Shown: positions 22,317-28,782, counted from the stretch's first letter. The stretch: 44,918 nt of DNA from a virus (IMGVR_UViG_3300010885_044600:1-44918), one strand, 5' to 3'. Numbers and translations: made by a program. Notes: a model not told the origin generated them from the letters alone.

Positions 22317-23111
22317 ATGAGTACCTGGCATCAATTTTATCAAGCAGTAAGAGATCCTTCGTGGCCTGACTGTGCCACCGAAGATTCTTATCCGCTTCTA
22401 CCCGATTTCATACGTCAGGAATGCGAGACCGTACATAGCTATGTACCGGGTAGTTTCAAACGTGCCGCCGTTAATGCGTTGTTAGTGCATGCAATCAGCC
22501 CAGTACCCGAATCTATACTGAATGCGGCTATAGCCGAAATAGACAACATGGATTGGGCGCAGACACAAACAGATTTATATATTCAAACTTTCCAAGCAGT
22601 TGAATATCATGGCGCTACTGATACTACTCCACCAATCCAACAGAATTTTGTAAATAAAACCCAATCAATTTTTCTGCGCACTCACGCACCGAATGATAAT
22701 ATAGCTGAGTTGAAAGATTATTTCAAAAATCTTGAATCGGTGGACACTGAATGGCAAGTGCGACTGCCCGGTGTGACCAAACTTTTACACTGGACACAAC
22801 AAAAAATGAATGCCAAGGCCATTGGTAACAGTTTTTTAAACTGCATGCAGCCAGGTGGTAGTGTTCTGCTACATGTTGACACAGGTCGTTATTTTGACAC
22901 CTACTGTAGATTTCACATACCACTGCAAACCAACAGTCAAGTAACTTTTACTGGAACATCTGACAGTCAAGAACACATGTCTTTAGGTTGGCTGTATAGA
23001 CTCAACAATCTAGCGTGGCATCAAGTTCAAAATCAAGGAACAACCCATCGTGTACATTTGATTGTTGATCTGTTGTTGGATCAACCCAACAGAACCTTTA
23101 ATACCACCTAA
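22317..23111 (+). CDS. 2OG-Fe(II) oxygenase, aspartyl hydroxylase-like, 264 aa
   Basis: C-terminal signatures: LLHVDTGRYFDTYCRFHIPL near residue 180-200 (HxD and Arg-x-His) and LAWHQVQNQGTTHRVHLIVD near 232-252 (distal His, Arg). Same subgroup as the 5967-6704 protein. The N-terminal 100 residues are unique (WHQFYQAVRDPSWPDC). It is on the plus strand in the midst of minus-strand tRNAs, so it must have its own promoter, which I cannot identify. Substrate unknown. Confidence 0.8.
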   Translation: MSTWHQFYQAVRDPSWPDCATEDSYPLLPDFIRQECETVHSYVPGSFKRAAVNALLVHAISPVPESILNAAIAEIDNMDWAQTQTDLYIQTFQAVEYHGATDTTPPIQQNFVNKTQSIFLRTHAPNDNIAELKDYFKNLESVDTEWQVRLPGVTKLLHWTQQKMNAKAIGNSFLNCMQPGGSVLLHVDTGRYFDTYCRFHIPLQTNSQVTFTGTSDSQEHMSLGWLYRLNNLAWHQVQNQGTTHRVHLIVDLLLDQPNRTFNTT

Positions 23112-23117
23112 TATTTT

Positions 23118-23195
23118 TGGCAGAGGGTACTGGATTCGAACCAGTGATCATGGAGTCAAAGTCCAATGCTTTAGACCAAACTAAGCTAACCCCCA
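23118..23195 (-). tRNA. tRNA-Gln (TTG)
   Basis: Loop CTTTGAC gives TTG; 3' end ACCCTCT-G-CCA pairs with TGGGGGT apart from a weak U1-U72, in line with the naturally open first pair of tRNA-Gln. Confidence 0.88.
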
Positions 23196-23206
23196 GTAAT
23201 AATTGT

Positions 23207-23280
23207 TGGAGCGGGATAGGAGAATCGAACTCCTGACTAAACCTTGGCAAGGTTTCGTTTGACCATTAAACTAATCCCGC
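23207..23280 (-). tRNA. tRNA-Gly (GCC)
   Basis: Acceptor GCGGGAT/ATCCCGC, discriminator T, CCA encoded; stem AAACC/GGTTT, loop TTGCCAA, anticodon GCC. Confidence 0.93.
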
Positions 23281-23283
23281 ACG

Positions 23284-23358
23284 TGGTGGTGATGAGTAGA
23301 GTTGAACTACTACCAGACTCCGTATGAAGGAGGCGCACTACCGTTATGCTACATCACC
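23284..23358 (-). tRNA. tRNA-Met elongator (CAT)
   Basis: Acceptor GGTGATG/CATCACC, discriminator A, CCA encoded; loop TTCATAC, anticodon CAT. Paired first base, so not an initiator. A tRNA-Ile with modified CAT cannot be excluded by sequence alone. Confidence 0.85.
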
Positions 23359-23361
23359 CGA

Positions 23362-24096
23362 TTAATCAAAGTAGTATTCAAGATCAGTAAGACCAGCCAC
23401 ATTAGAATGGTCTAACCCAGTGATATAAGAGTCACGGCGTAGTTCAGTGCCGGGCACCAGGTCTCGGCGAATGTGTGTTAGTTCCATACATCCAAACACA
23501 CCATCTGAATCAAATCCCACGTGATTGTTGCCGTGTACGTGTACTATGGCATAGTGTTCTTGCCACCGCTCCACAGCCTGTTGCCATTGTTTGCTACGAT
23601 TGGCACAGTTGTGCCATTCCATTGCAACGCCTACTATACGGTCGCGATGTTGTACGATGCTTTCAATCAAACTGTATTCGCCACCTTCGATGTCCATCTT
23701 AATGAACACCTGATCTACACCCATTCTGTCTAGGGCTCGAGCAAAATTTTCTGGCCCGATAAATTCAGGCCAATGTTTTACATTACCTTGAAAGAATTCA
23801 TCGTACATGGCTCGAATATCCAAGTGTCCACGAACAGGCGTATTAATGCTGATACGCATAGTATCTCTAGTGACACTGGCGTCATACATCTGAATTGGAT
23901 CTGTAGGCTTGAGATCATGCCAGTCTTGGTCAAATGTAAAATCGTCACCTAGTCCAAAACTCAGCAGGCCCTGTGCTTGGTCCACTGCTGAACGTGGCAC
24001 AATGTAGCCGCCATCCATTTTTCCACCTAATCTAATTAGGTCTGGCACTGCAACAGGGCAGAGCCAATGTAGTTCTTGGGGTAGTTTAATTTTCAT
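23362..24096 (-). CDS. FkbM-family SAM methyltransferase, 244 aa
   Basis: FkbM-type O-methyltransferase: LRLGGKMDGGYIVPR-like N-terminus (IRLGGKMDGGYIVPR near residue 21-35), GLLSFGLGDDFTFDQDW as the SAM-binding region, and VFIKMDIEGGEYSLIE near residue 130-145, the family hallmark. Probably methylates a sugar hydroxyl. It ends 3 nt before tRNA-Met. Its leader contains a strongly folded RNA (24124-24218) and AATAAATA 6 nt before the ATG region. Confidence 0.88.
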   Translation of the reverse strand: MKIKLPQELHWLCPVAVPDLIRLGGKMDGGYIVPRSAVDQAQGLLSFGLGDDFTFDQDWHDLKPTDPIQMYDASVTRDTMRISINTPVRGHLDIRAMYDEFFQGNVKHWPEFIGPENFARALDRMGVDQVFIKMDIEGGEYSLIESIVQHRDRIVGVAMEWHNCANRSKQWQQAVERWQEHYAIVHVHGNNHVGFDSDGVFGCMELTHIRRDLVPGTELRRDSYITGLDHSNVAGLTDLEYYFD

Positions 24097-24123
24097 AATT
24101 TTATTTATTAGCTGGTTCTACGC

Positions 24124-24218
24124 ACCATATAAAAGCACACTATATGCGCCCAGGTTGTCAAGCGCCACTAACAGCCTGCAACCACGCAGGGTAGCCGTGT
24201 AATGTGCTTTTATATGGT
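24124..24218 (-). ncRNA. Candidate structured RNA closed by a perfect 16-bp stem
   Basis: ACCATATAAAAGCACA at 24124-24139 is the exact reverse complement of 24203-24218. On the minus strand, inside it, GCTAC-CCTGC-gtggtt-GCAGG-..-GTGGC forms one arm and GCGC-..-GGCGC another, giving a three-way junction. It overlaps the CCA end of tRNA-Lys copy 2 by 4 nt and lies in the leader of the FkbM gene. Function unknown: a processing structure, leader regulator or independent RNA. Confidence 0.6.
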
Positions 24219-24288
24219 AGGGGTGCAGGGGAACGATCCCTGTTTTACGGATTAAAAGTCCGTTACTTCACCTTAAAGTTTCACCCCC
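24215..24288 (-). tRNA. tRNA-Lys (TTT), copy 2
   Basis: Acceptor GGGGGTG/CACCCCT (G1-U72), discriminator A, CCA encoded; stem ACGGA/TCCGT, loop CTTTTAA, anticodon TTT. Its CCA is part of the outer stem of the structured RNA at 24124-24218. Confidence 0.9.
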
Positions 24289-24411
24289 TAATGAGCTTTG
24301 TTTTTGTGCTCGTCGCAGAGCCTTGTTGGTCTTGCGATGCGCACCTGCTTTGCGAAACAGTGCAAGACGAACGAAGCAGTTACGTTCGCGCACGATCGGT
24401 TTATGTTTCAT
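24268..24411 (-). CDS. Small basic phage protein, 47 aa, overlapping tRNA-Lys
   Basis: Encodes MKHKPIVRERNCFVRLALFR then a lysine/arginine-rich helix (KTNKALRRAQKQSS). AAAAGGAAATTGT precedes the ATG at a good distance. The reading frame runs 21 nt into the tRNA-Lys gene before its stop, so the mRNA and the tRNA share sequence. Composition resembles the 51-aa peptide at 21653. Function unknown. Confidence 0.5.
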   Translation of the reverse strand: MKHKPIVRERNCFVRLALFRKAGAHRKTNKALRRAQKQSSLGGETLR

Positions 24412-24430
24412 ACAATTTCCTTTTATAAAA

Positions 24431-24504
24431 TGGTGGAGGATGCGAGAGTCGAACTCGCGAATGAGCCTTGCAAAGGCACCGGTTTCCCACTAGCCTAATC
24501 CCCC
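24431..24504 (-). tRNA. tRNA-Ala (TGC)
   Basis: Acceptor GGGGGAT/ATCCTCC with G3-U70, the alanine identity pair, discriminator A, CCA encoded; loop TTTGCAA, anticodon TGC. One T-T mismatch in the anticodon stem. Confidence 0.88.
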
Positions 24505-24707
24505 AATATGCTCTGCATCCCCCGGCGGTAATTATAGAGTATCAAGATATGACGCTATCATACCCATCACACACTCCTTCCACCCGCTTCCCGGCAGGGA
24601 CCGTTCTCGCATTGCCAGCGGCCTTTGGGTTCGAAGACTACCACCCGTAGCTGTCACACTACTTCTCATCCTGTGGGTCACAGTATCCGGAGACACCCGG
24701 AACGTTC
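24505..24707 (-). other. 203-nt GC-rich gap with possible RNA structure
   Basis: No convincing gene. A 45-codon frame (24532-24669) lacks a Shine-Dalgarno. Several short hairpins exist on the minus strand (CTGTG/CACAG, CTAC/GGTAG, GTATGATA/TATC..GATAC), and GGGGGAT at 24525-24531 repeats the 5' end of tRNA-Ala. GC content is higher than in the surroundings. May be a decayed tRNA region or an unrecognised RNA. Confidence 0.35.
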
Positions 24708-24792
24708 TGGTGGAGATGACAGGGATCGAACCTGTTGTGACCTGAGTCGGAAGATTTACAGTCTCCTGCCATACCATTACGGCGGCATCTCC
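24708..24792 (-). tRNA. tRNA-Tyr (GTA)
   Basis: 85 nt, long variable arm, acceptor GGAGATG/CATCTCC, discriminator A, CCA encoded; loop CTGTAAA, anticodon GTA. Confidence 0.92.
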
Positions 24793-24797
24793 ATGTC

Positions 24798-24872
24798 TGG
24801 TACTCGATAGCGGAATCGAACCGCTCTTGCCTGGATGAAAACCAGATGTCCTAACCGATAGACGAATCGAGC
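24798..24872 (-). tRNA. tRNA-Glu (TTC)
   Basis: Acceptor GCTCGAT/ATCGAGT, CCA encoded with discriminator A; loop TTTTCAT, anticodon TTC. Confidence 0.9.
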
Positions 24873-24880
24873 AAAAAGGG

Positions 24881-24945
24881 GAGAGCCACGGTTGCAGGAC
24901 CTAGTGCTTCGTTACCGAAGGAAGTATCCAGGCGATGTGGCTCTC
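24881..24945 (-). ncRNA. Candidate 65-nt hairpin RNA with GNRA loop
   Basis: Minus strand GAGAGCCAC pairs perfectly with GTGGCTCTC (9 bp). Inside, CCTGG/CTAGG and CTTCG-GTAA-CGAAG stack into a second arm capped by a GNRA tetraloop. The outer stem is followed by CCCCTTTTTG, so it may double as a terminator or be a small RNA between tRNA-Asp and tRNA-Glu. Not a tRNA: no T-loop or anticodon arm. Confidence 0.5.
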
Positions 24946-24950
24946 AAACT

Positions 24951-25025
24951 TGGCGGTCTGTGGGGGAATCGAACCCCCGTAAGTGGATAGACAATCCACA
25001 GTAATAACCTCTATACGAACAGACC
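24951..25025 (-). tRNA. tRNA-Asp (GTC)
   Basis: Acceptor GGTCTGT/ACAGACC, discriminator G, CCA encoded; stem GTGGA/TCCAC, loop TTGTCTA, anticodon GTC. Confidence 0.94.
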
Positions 25026-25030
25026 AAAAT

Positions 25031-25282
25031 CACTATATAAAAACACATTAGGATGAGTGATAGAAGAAACAGTTTTGATCCTGCCCTACCGTGCCGTCCA
25101 CGGACTTGTCTATCAACCACATTACTTGCCAAGTTGTTCCAGCGTGACTACCGTAACTCGTGATTTGCATCACTGATACGCCCATCTTTCGTGTAACTTA
25201 GCAGAGCCTAGCCGTCACTAGGATTTAGATCTCTGCATAAGTCACCTACTGGCTTGGTAACCCGATGTGTTTACATATAGTG
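25031..25282 (-). ncRNA. Candidate 250-nt structured RNA
   Basis: CACTATATGTAAACACAT and ATGTGTTTTTATATAGTG (minus strand) pair at 16 of 18 positions and close a 250-nt domain. Inside, GTGACTTA-t-GCAGAG-..-CCTAG-tgacgg-CTAGG-CTCTGC-TAAGTTAC is a 19-bp hairpin with one 8-nt bulge, and GTGAT-gcaa-ATCAC has a GNRA loop. A segment GTGGACGGCACGGTAGG nearly equals the PK1 region of the tmRNA coding piece. Two consensus promoters precede it and no ORF fits. I find no RNase P, 6S or SRP RNA core motif. Confidence 0.6.
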
Positions 25283-25355
25283 CCCGGATTGGATCCGAGT
25301 ACTACACAAACTTAATTTTTTAAAGAACAATTAGTTAATTTCCTAACTAGTCTCT

Positions 25356-25384
25356 AGTATAACACAATGGCTATATCTAGTCAA
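25356..25384 (-). promoter_or_regulatory. Proximal sigma70 promoter (P1) of the structured RNA/tRNA-Asp unit
   Basis: Minus strand TTGACT at 25379-25384, 17-bp spacer, TATACT at 25356-25361 preceded by TG. About 65 nt upstream of the structured RNA. Confidence 0.8.
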
Positions 25385-25399
25385 TTTGTTTTGCAAAGT

Positions 25400-25416
25400 C
25401 CCTACACAGTGTAGGG
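25400..25416 (-). other. Hairpin between the tandem promoters
   Basis: CCCTAC-actgt-GTAGGG on the minus strand, repeating the stem of the terminator at 25494-25514 (GTAGGGTTATTTG also repeated on the plus strand). May partly end transcripts from the distal promoter. Confidence 0.5.
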
Positions 25417-25453
25417 TTATTTGCAGATCCAGCTAATTTCTTAACTTGTTTCT

Positions 25454-25482
25454 ATTATAGCAAAACGGCATTAAATGGTCAA
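25454..25482 (-). promoter_or_regulatory. Distal sigma70 promoter (P2) of the structured RNA/tRNA-Asp unit
   Basis: Minus strand TTGACC at 25477-25482, 17-bp spacer, TATAAT at 25454-25459 preceded by TGC. Stronger -10 than P1. Confidence 0.82.
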
Positions 25483-25493
25483 CTTGATATTTT

Positions 25494-25514
25494 AACCCTA
25501 CTGACTGTAGGGTT
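25494..25514 (-). terminator. Intrinsic terminator after tRNA-Thr
   Basis: Minus strand AACCCTAC-agtca-GTAGGGTT, 8-bp stem, followed by AAAATATC on the minus strand; a weak U-tract, but the position just after tRNA-Thr and before P2 fits. Confidence 0.5.
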
Positions 25515-25517
25515 ATT

Positions 25518-25591
25518 TGGTGCTCTTAACAAGAATTGAACTTGTGTTTTACCCTTACCAAGGGCATGTAATGCCATTATACTATAAGAGC
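25518..25591 (-). tRNA. tRNA-Thr (GGT)
   Basis: Acceptor GCTCTTA/TAAGAGC, discriminator A, CCA encoded; stem TGCCC/GGGTA, loop TTGGTAA, anticodon GGT. Confidence 0.93.
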
Positions 25592-25596
25592 TATAC

Positions 25597-25670
25597 TGGC
25601 GTACCTCCAAGGACTCGAACCTTGACTGACGGTTTTGGAGACCGCGGTGCTGCCATTACACCAGAGATAC
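25597..25670 (-). tRNA. tRNA-Trp (CCA)
   Basis: Acceptor GTATCTC/GAGGTAC, discriminator G, CCA encoded; stem GCGGT/ACCGT, loop CTCCAAA, anticodon CCA. A decayed second copy of its 5' two thirds is at 28711-28782. Confidence 0.93.
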
Positions 25671-25680
25671 ATTGTTTGGT
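25631..25680. repeat. Left tRNA-Trp-derived direct repeat of a 3.1-kb cassette
   Basis: The plus-strand stretch with GTTTTGGAGACC, CCAGAGATACA and TGTTTGGT recurs at 28742-28792 in the same order and spacing. It covers the tRNA-Trp anticodon to 5' end plus the 7-nt spacer to the next tRNA CCA. Confidence 0.75.
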
Positions 25681-25800
25681 GAACCGTTCCGGGATCAAAC
25701 CGGGGACTGAAGCTTGCATACTACAATTGGTAAAACTCGTCAACCTGGTAGTAAGGGTAAGATTCGAACTTAAATATTTTCTATTAACCAAACGTATGCC
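25677..25800 (-). pseudogene. Two tRNA 3'-half remnants
   Basis: Two CCA-ending fragments with T-loop-like sequences: one ends GATCCCGGAACGGTTCACCA (3' end at 25677) and one has GTTCGAATC then CCCTTACTACCA (3' end at 25746). Neither has a matching 5' acceptor strand or a sound anticodon arm. The second overlaps the stop region of the 140-aa gene. They mark the left edge of the inserted cassette. Confidence 0.55.
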
Positions 25801-26192
25801 GGGGTATAAAATTTAAATTTTATAACCCCATTACAACCCAACTGATGAAAAAACTGCCCCACCACTGGTTTTGGATTATTATAATAATAGATTGAATGCC
25901 CATAAAAAACTTGACCAAGGTCTATGTTTGATAATTTAACATCAAATATCTCAGCCAACACATCTTCAATAATTTCATTGTTTTGATTTACTTTAGTTTG
26001 CTCGGGTCTCTTATTTGAAAGTTCAATTTCAAAAAGATGGTTGTTGGGCGAATCATCAAATTCGTGATAAAAATTTTGTATGCTATCAGTCAATGTCATT
26101 GATGCAACGTGGGTTCCGTCAAATTTAAAATCCAATTTGAGATCAGATGAAATATTTGATTTTGCGTTTAACGATATGCTAGCAGTTGTCAT
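25770..26192 (-). CDS. Hypothetical cassette protein, 140 aa
   Basis: Start taken at MTTASISLNAKSN, after the amidinotransferase stop; the longer frame overlaps that gene. The protein is beta-rich and acidic (LKLDFKFDGTHVASMTLTDS, LFEIELSNKRPEQTKV) with no recognised domain. AT-rich like the rest of the cassette. The C-terminal codons and stop lie in a tRNA-like remnant, so the end may have been changed by recombination. Probably works with the next two genes. Confidence 0.6.
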   Translation of the reverse strand: MTTASISLNAKSNISSDLKLDFKFDGTHVASMTLTDSIQNFYHEFDDSPNNHLFEIELSNKRPEQTKVNQNNEIIEDVLAEIFDVKLSNIDLGQVFYGHSIYYYNNPKPVVGQFFHQLGCNGVIKFKFYTPAYVWLIENI

Positions 26193-26203
26193 AGTAGAAA
26201 TAA

Positions 26204-27220
26204 TTAAAGTTTTATATATTTTTCCGCAACACCTTCTCGATAGAGATCGCTGGTAATGCAGTGTATTCCTCCGTCCCAAAAAAATCTATGTCGGAAAGGA
26301 GTAATTATTGGCTCAATTTGATGTTTTTTAAAATATTCAAACAGTCCTTTGTGATAGTTGTTTACTAATACATGTTTTTCATCTATTACCAACATATTTA
26401 CATCAAACACTGTTTCGGAAGCGTATCCTAGCCAGTGACAGAGCCAGGTGTCAACAAAATTAGAAAAATCTGTATTGTTTTGTTCATCGGGTATCCACCA
26501 TTTGGTGGTATTAGAATGTTTTTCTTTTCTCCAGTGAGTCATTGCATTCCAACTTTGATCTGGCAGGTGATAAACTTCCCAACCTGGGAAACTATCTTGG
26601 TAACAATTTTTATAGTGAGAAGAAATTAATAATCCAGGTTTAATTGGTGCAAAAACAGCATCGTTATGACCACCAATGTCGACTGGTATGATTGTATGTT
26701 CTAAAAAACTGTTTTCTATTAATTTTCCTAGTCCAGGAACATCTTTCTGATCACATATAATATGTTTACCAATCACAGTGACCAACGGTGCGTCAAATTG
26801 ATCAGACTCGGGCAAAACGCAGTCTGGTAAAAAATCAATACCACTTTTTTTATATAGATTAATATCACTATTAGTGGCCCAAAATACATCAGCAACAATT
26901 AACTGAGAATCTCTTGGTTGCATCGGCGGCTTTGGAATCAAAGAGTAGGTGCCAGTTTTATCAAATGTAAGTCGATTATTACAGTCAACGTAATTCATTA
27001 TACTGTCTTGATTGTCAAGACTTGGACGAACAACCTCGATATTTAAACTTTTAAATATGCTTTTAATATAGTTAAAATCTTCTTGAGTTTCTCTTGATAT
27101 TGTTTGAAGCATGTCTCGAACTTGATTGTTTCGAACATCTCGATAAAAGTCTTCAGGATAGGTATCTCCAAGGCATACAGATTTAAGTGGATGCCACGGT
27201 GCGTTGTATTTAAATATCAC
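26204..27220 (-). CDS. Amidinotransferase-family enzyme, 338 aa
   Basis: Related to glycine/inosamine amidinotransferases. Catalytic pattern: VDIGGHNDAVFAP near residue 183-195 (Gly-His-x-Asp region) and WDGGIHCITSDLYREG near 315-330 holding the nucleophilic Cys in the GGxHCxT motif. Such enzymes move an amidino group from arginine to an amine, or hydrolyse a guanidine. It overlaps the upstream PP-loop synthetase by 11 nt; together they could build a guanidino-modified amide product. AT-rich, within the tRNA-Trp-bounded cassette. Confidence 0.82.
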   Translation of the reverse strand: MIFKYNAPWHPLKSVCLGDTYPEDFYRDVRNNQVRDMLQTISRETQEDFNYIKSIFKSLNIEVVRPSLDNQDSIMNYVDCNNRLTFDKTGTYSLIPKPPMQPRDSQLIVADVFWATNSDINLYKKSGIDFLPDCVLPESDQFDAPLVTVIGKHIICDQKDVPGLGKLIENSFLEHTIIPVDIGGHNDAVFAPIKPGLLISSHYKNCYQDSFPGWEVYHLPDQSWNAMTHWRKEKHSNTTKWWIPDEQNNTDFSNFVDTWLCHWLGYASETVFDVNMLVIDEKHVLVNNYHKGLFEYFKKHQIEPIITPFRHRFFWDGGIHCITSDLYREGVAEKYIKL

Positions 27221-28367
27221 GGGTAAAAAGATAATCTAGTTGATTTCCGTATTTTTTTCTATATTCAAATTTACTCAAAAACGGCAAATTATCAGTGTAA
27301 ATTGAATCTCCATTTGATAGAATACAAATGTGTTCAGTTTTTTTCAATAACTTTGATTTGTTTGCAAATATCTTATAACCTCCAGAATTTTCCTTGCATT
27401 TATAGTCTCGATAATCAGAGTCTGGATGATACTCGTATATAAAATCTTTTATAGTGTGTTTGTAACTGTTCCAGGCGGTTGATCCAAATAACGAGTCTAT
27501 ATTGTGATAAAAATGTGCAGTAAATAAAGGATCATTAAAAAACGATTCTATGTTATTAGTTGTGTTAACTATAGCACTACGATAATTAGGTCTCATTTTA
27601 TTCAGATAAAACCACCATCTTGCGTGTAACACTGTGGTTATATCTCTTCCTGATAACGCAAACCATTTTTCGCAAAAATCAATAAAATTTTGATCTGGAT
27701 TTTGCTTCCAGAAAAAATCTCTCCACGAAGATTGTAAATTACACCATTGATATTTTTTAAAAAATGACTGATCAACACTGGCTGTAATATCGTCGCCCTC
27801 CCCACCAGAAATTTCAACTCCGTCAAACTCGTTGTTATAATATACACTACCGCCCATGTCTATTAACTCAATTTGTTTAAGTTTAATAGTTTTTAAATGT
27901 AAAAAAAACTCAATGTTTTCTTTGATACTATCAAGTGTATATAGAATTCGTATTTTGCTGTGACCTCTGGAGAATTTTAACCAGGCAACAACCATAGCGG
28001 TAGAATCAATACCGCCACTCCATAATAAATTAACAACCGGATATTGAGATTCTAAGGATGTAACTCTATTAGAAAAACAAGTTTCTAGATCGGGTGCCTG
28101 GTCTGGAATACTCCATGTTGCTGCCGATTCTGTTAAAAACGGAAACTTTATACTATTTGTTCGGTCCCTAACCAGCGATGACGGGTAACTACTTAAACAA
28201 AGATTTATATCTATTAGAAAATTATATTCACGGTACCCTGAAATTTTTTGTTGATCACCACCCCAGATTCCTGGCCCAGGACATACGGGCGTAAATTCCA
28301 TATTATGAAATTTTAAAAATTTTTGAAAATACGGCCAAGTGACTGAATTTATTTTTGGGTAAGTCAT
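27210..28367 (-). CDS. PP-loop (asparagine synthase-like) ATP pyrophosphatase, 385 aa
   Basis: Residues near 113-122 give LLWSGGIDSTAM, the SGGxDS ATP-pyrophosphatase loop. The downstream region resembles the C-terminal domain of asparagine synthetase-type enzymes, but the N-terminal glutaminase domain with catalytic Cys2 is missing, so it must use ammonia or another amine, or act as a beta-lactam-synthetase-like cyclase. Start overlaps the upstream stop (ATGA) and the stop overlaps the amidinotransferase. The partner amidinotransferase suggests small-molecule or peptide synthesis. Confidence 0.75.
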   Translation of the reverse strand: MTYPKINSVTWPYFQKFLKFHNMEFTPVCPGPGIWGGDQQKISGYREYNFLIDINLCLSSYPSSLVRDRTNSIKFPFLTESAATWSIPDQAPDLETCFSNRVTSLESQYPVVNLLWSGGIDSTAMVVAWLKFSRGHSKIRILYTLDSIKENIEFFLHLKTIKLKQIELIDMGGSVYYNNEFDGVEISGGEGDDITASVDQSFFKKYQWCNLQSSWRDFFWKQNPDQNFIDFCEKWFALSGRDITTVLHARWWFYLNKMRPNYRSAIVNTTNNIESFFNDPLFTAHFYHNIDSLFGSTAWNSYKHTIKDFIYEYHPDSDYRDYKCKENSGGYKIFANKSKLLKKTEHICILSNGDSIYTDNLPFLSKFEYRKKYGNQLDYLFTRDI

Positions 28368-28645
28368 GAATTTAGGAGAGTAAGTAAATCTATAGATTCT
28401 CTAATTTTTTTCAAAGTATCTTCGTCAAAATCATCGGCTGGATTATCTGACACAAAATTTTCAAAGCTCACTAATAAATTTTGTTCGTATAATGACAATT
28501 CTTTTAAAAATCTTAATCGTCGTTTATATCTAACAGGATCATTTGCATAAGCAGCCAAATCACGCAATGCTAGATTTTTCTTTTTTTCAATGAGTTTTAA
28601 AGATTTATAGATTACATTTGTTTTTAAATAATTTGGATCGATCAT
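28364..28645 (-). CDS. Small helical cassette protein, 93 aa
   Basis: Begins MIDPNYLKTNVIYKSLKLIEKK, charged and helical throughout. No family recognised. First gene of the cassette, coupled to the PP-loop enzyme by ATGA. It might be a carrier-like or regulatory subunit, but lacks the Ser motif of a carrier protein. The 65 bp upstream (28646-28710) show only AT-rich sequence with CTAAATATT. Confidence 0.6.
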   Translation of the reverse strand: MIDPNYLKTNVIYKSLKLIEKKKNLALRDLAAYANDPVRYKRRLRFLKELSLYEQNLLVSFENFVSDNPADDFDEDTLKKIRESIDLLTLLNS

Positions 28646-28710
28646 AGGTTTTTGTATATTGTGGTGTTAATATTTAGTTAAGGGTGATTAGCAGTTGTAT
28701 TTTTATCTAC

Positions 28711-28782
28711 TCACCCACCAGTGCCTTGAACCCGAACCTCTAGTTTTGGAGACCAGCACTTTGCTAATTGCGCCAGAGATAC
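28711..28782 (-). pseudogene. Decayed tRNA-Trp copy
   Basis: The 5' part GTATCTCTGG, anticodon stem and loop CTCCAAA match the intact tRNA-Trp at 25597-25670, but the T-arm and acceptor 3' strand are lost: no GAGGTAC and no CCA. It lies at the right border of the cassette. Confidence 0.75.

Noticed and set aside
24532-24669. 45-codon gene in the GC-rich gap
   Set aside because: No ribosome binding site, unlikely composition, and overlap with possible RNA structure.
25031-25282. RNase P RNA, 6S RNA, SRP RNA or group I intron
   Set aside because: The conserved cores (for example GAGGAAAGTCC for RNase P or GGAAGGAAGCA for SRP) are absent, and the tRNAs on both sides are intact.
25801-25829. 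Near-palindrome GGGGTATAAAATTTAAATTTTATAACCCC (in parts) as a terminator or origin
   Set aside because: It lies inside the 3' coding part of the 140-aa gene, lacks a U-tract on the minus strand, and its AT core matches ordinary Lys/Phe codons.
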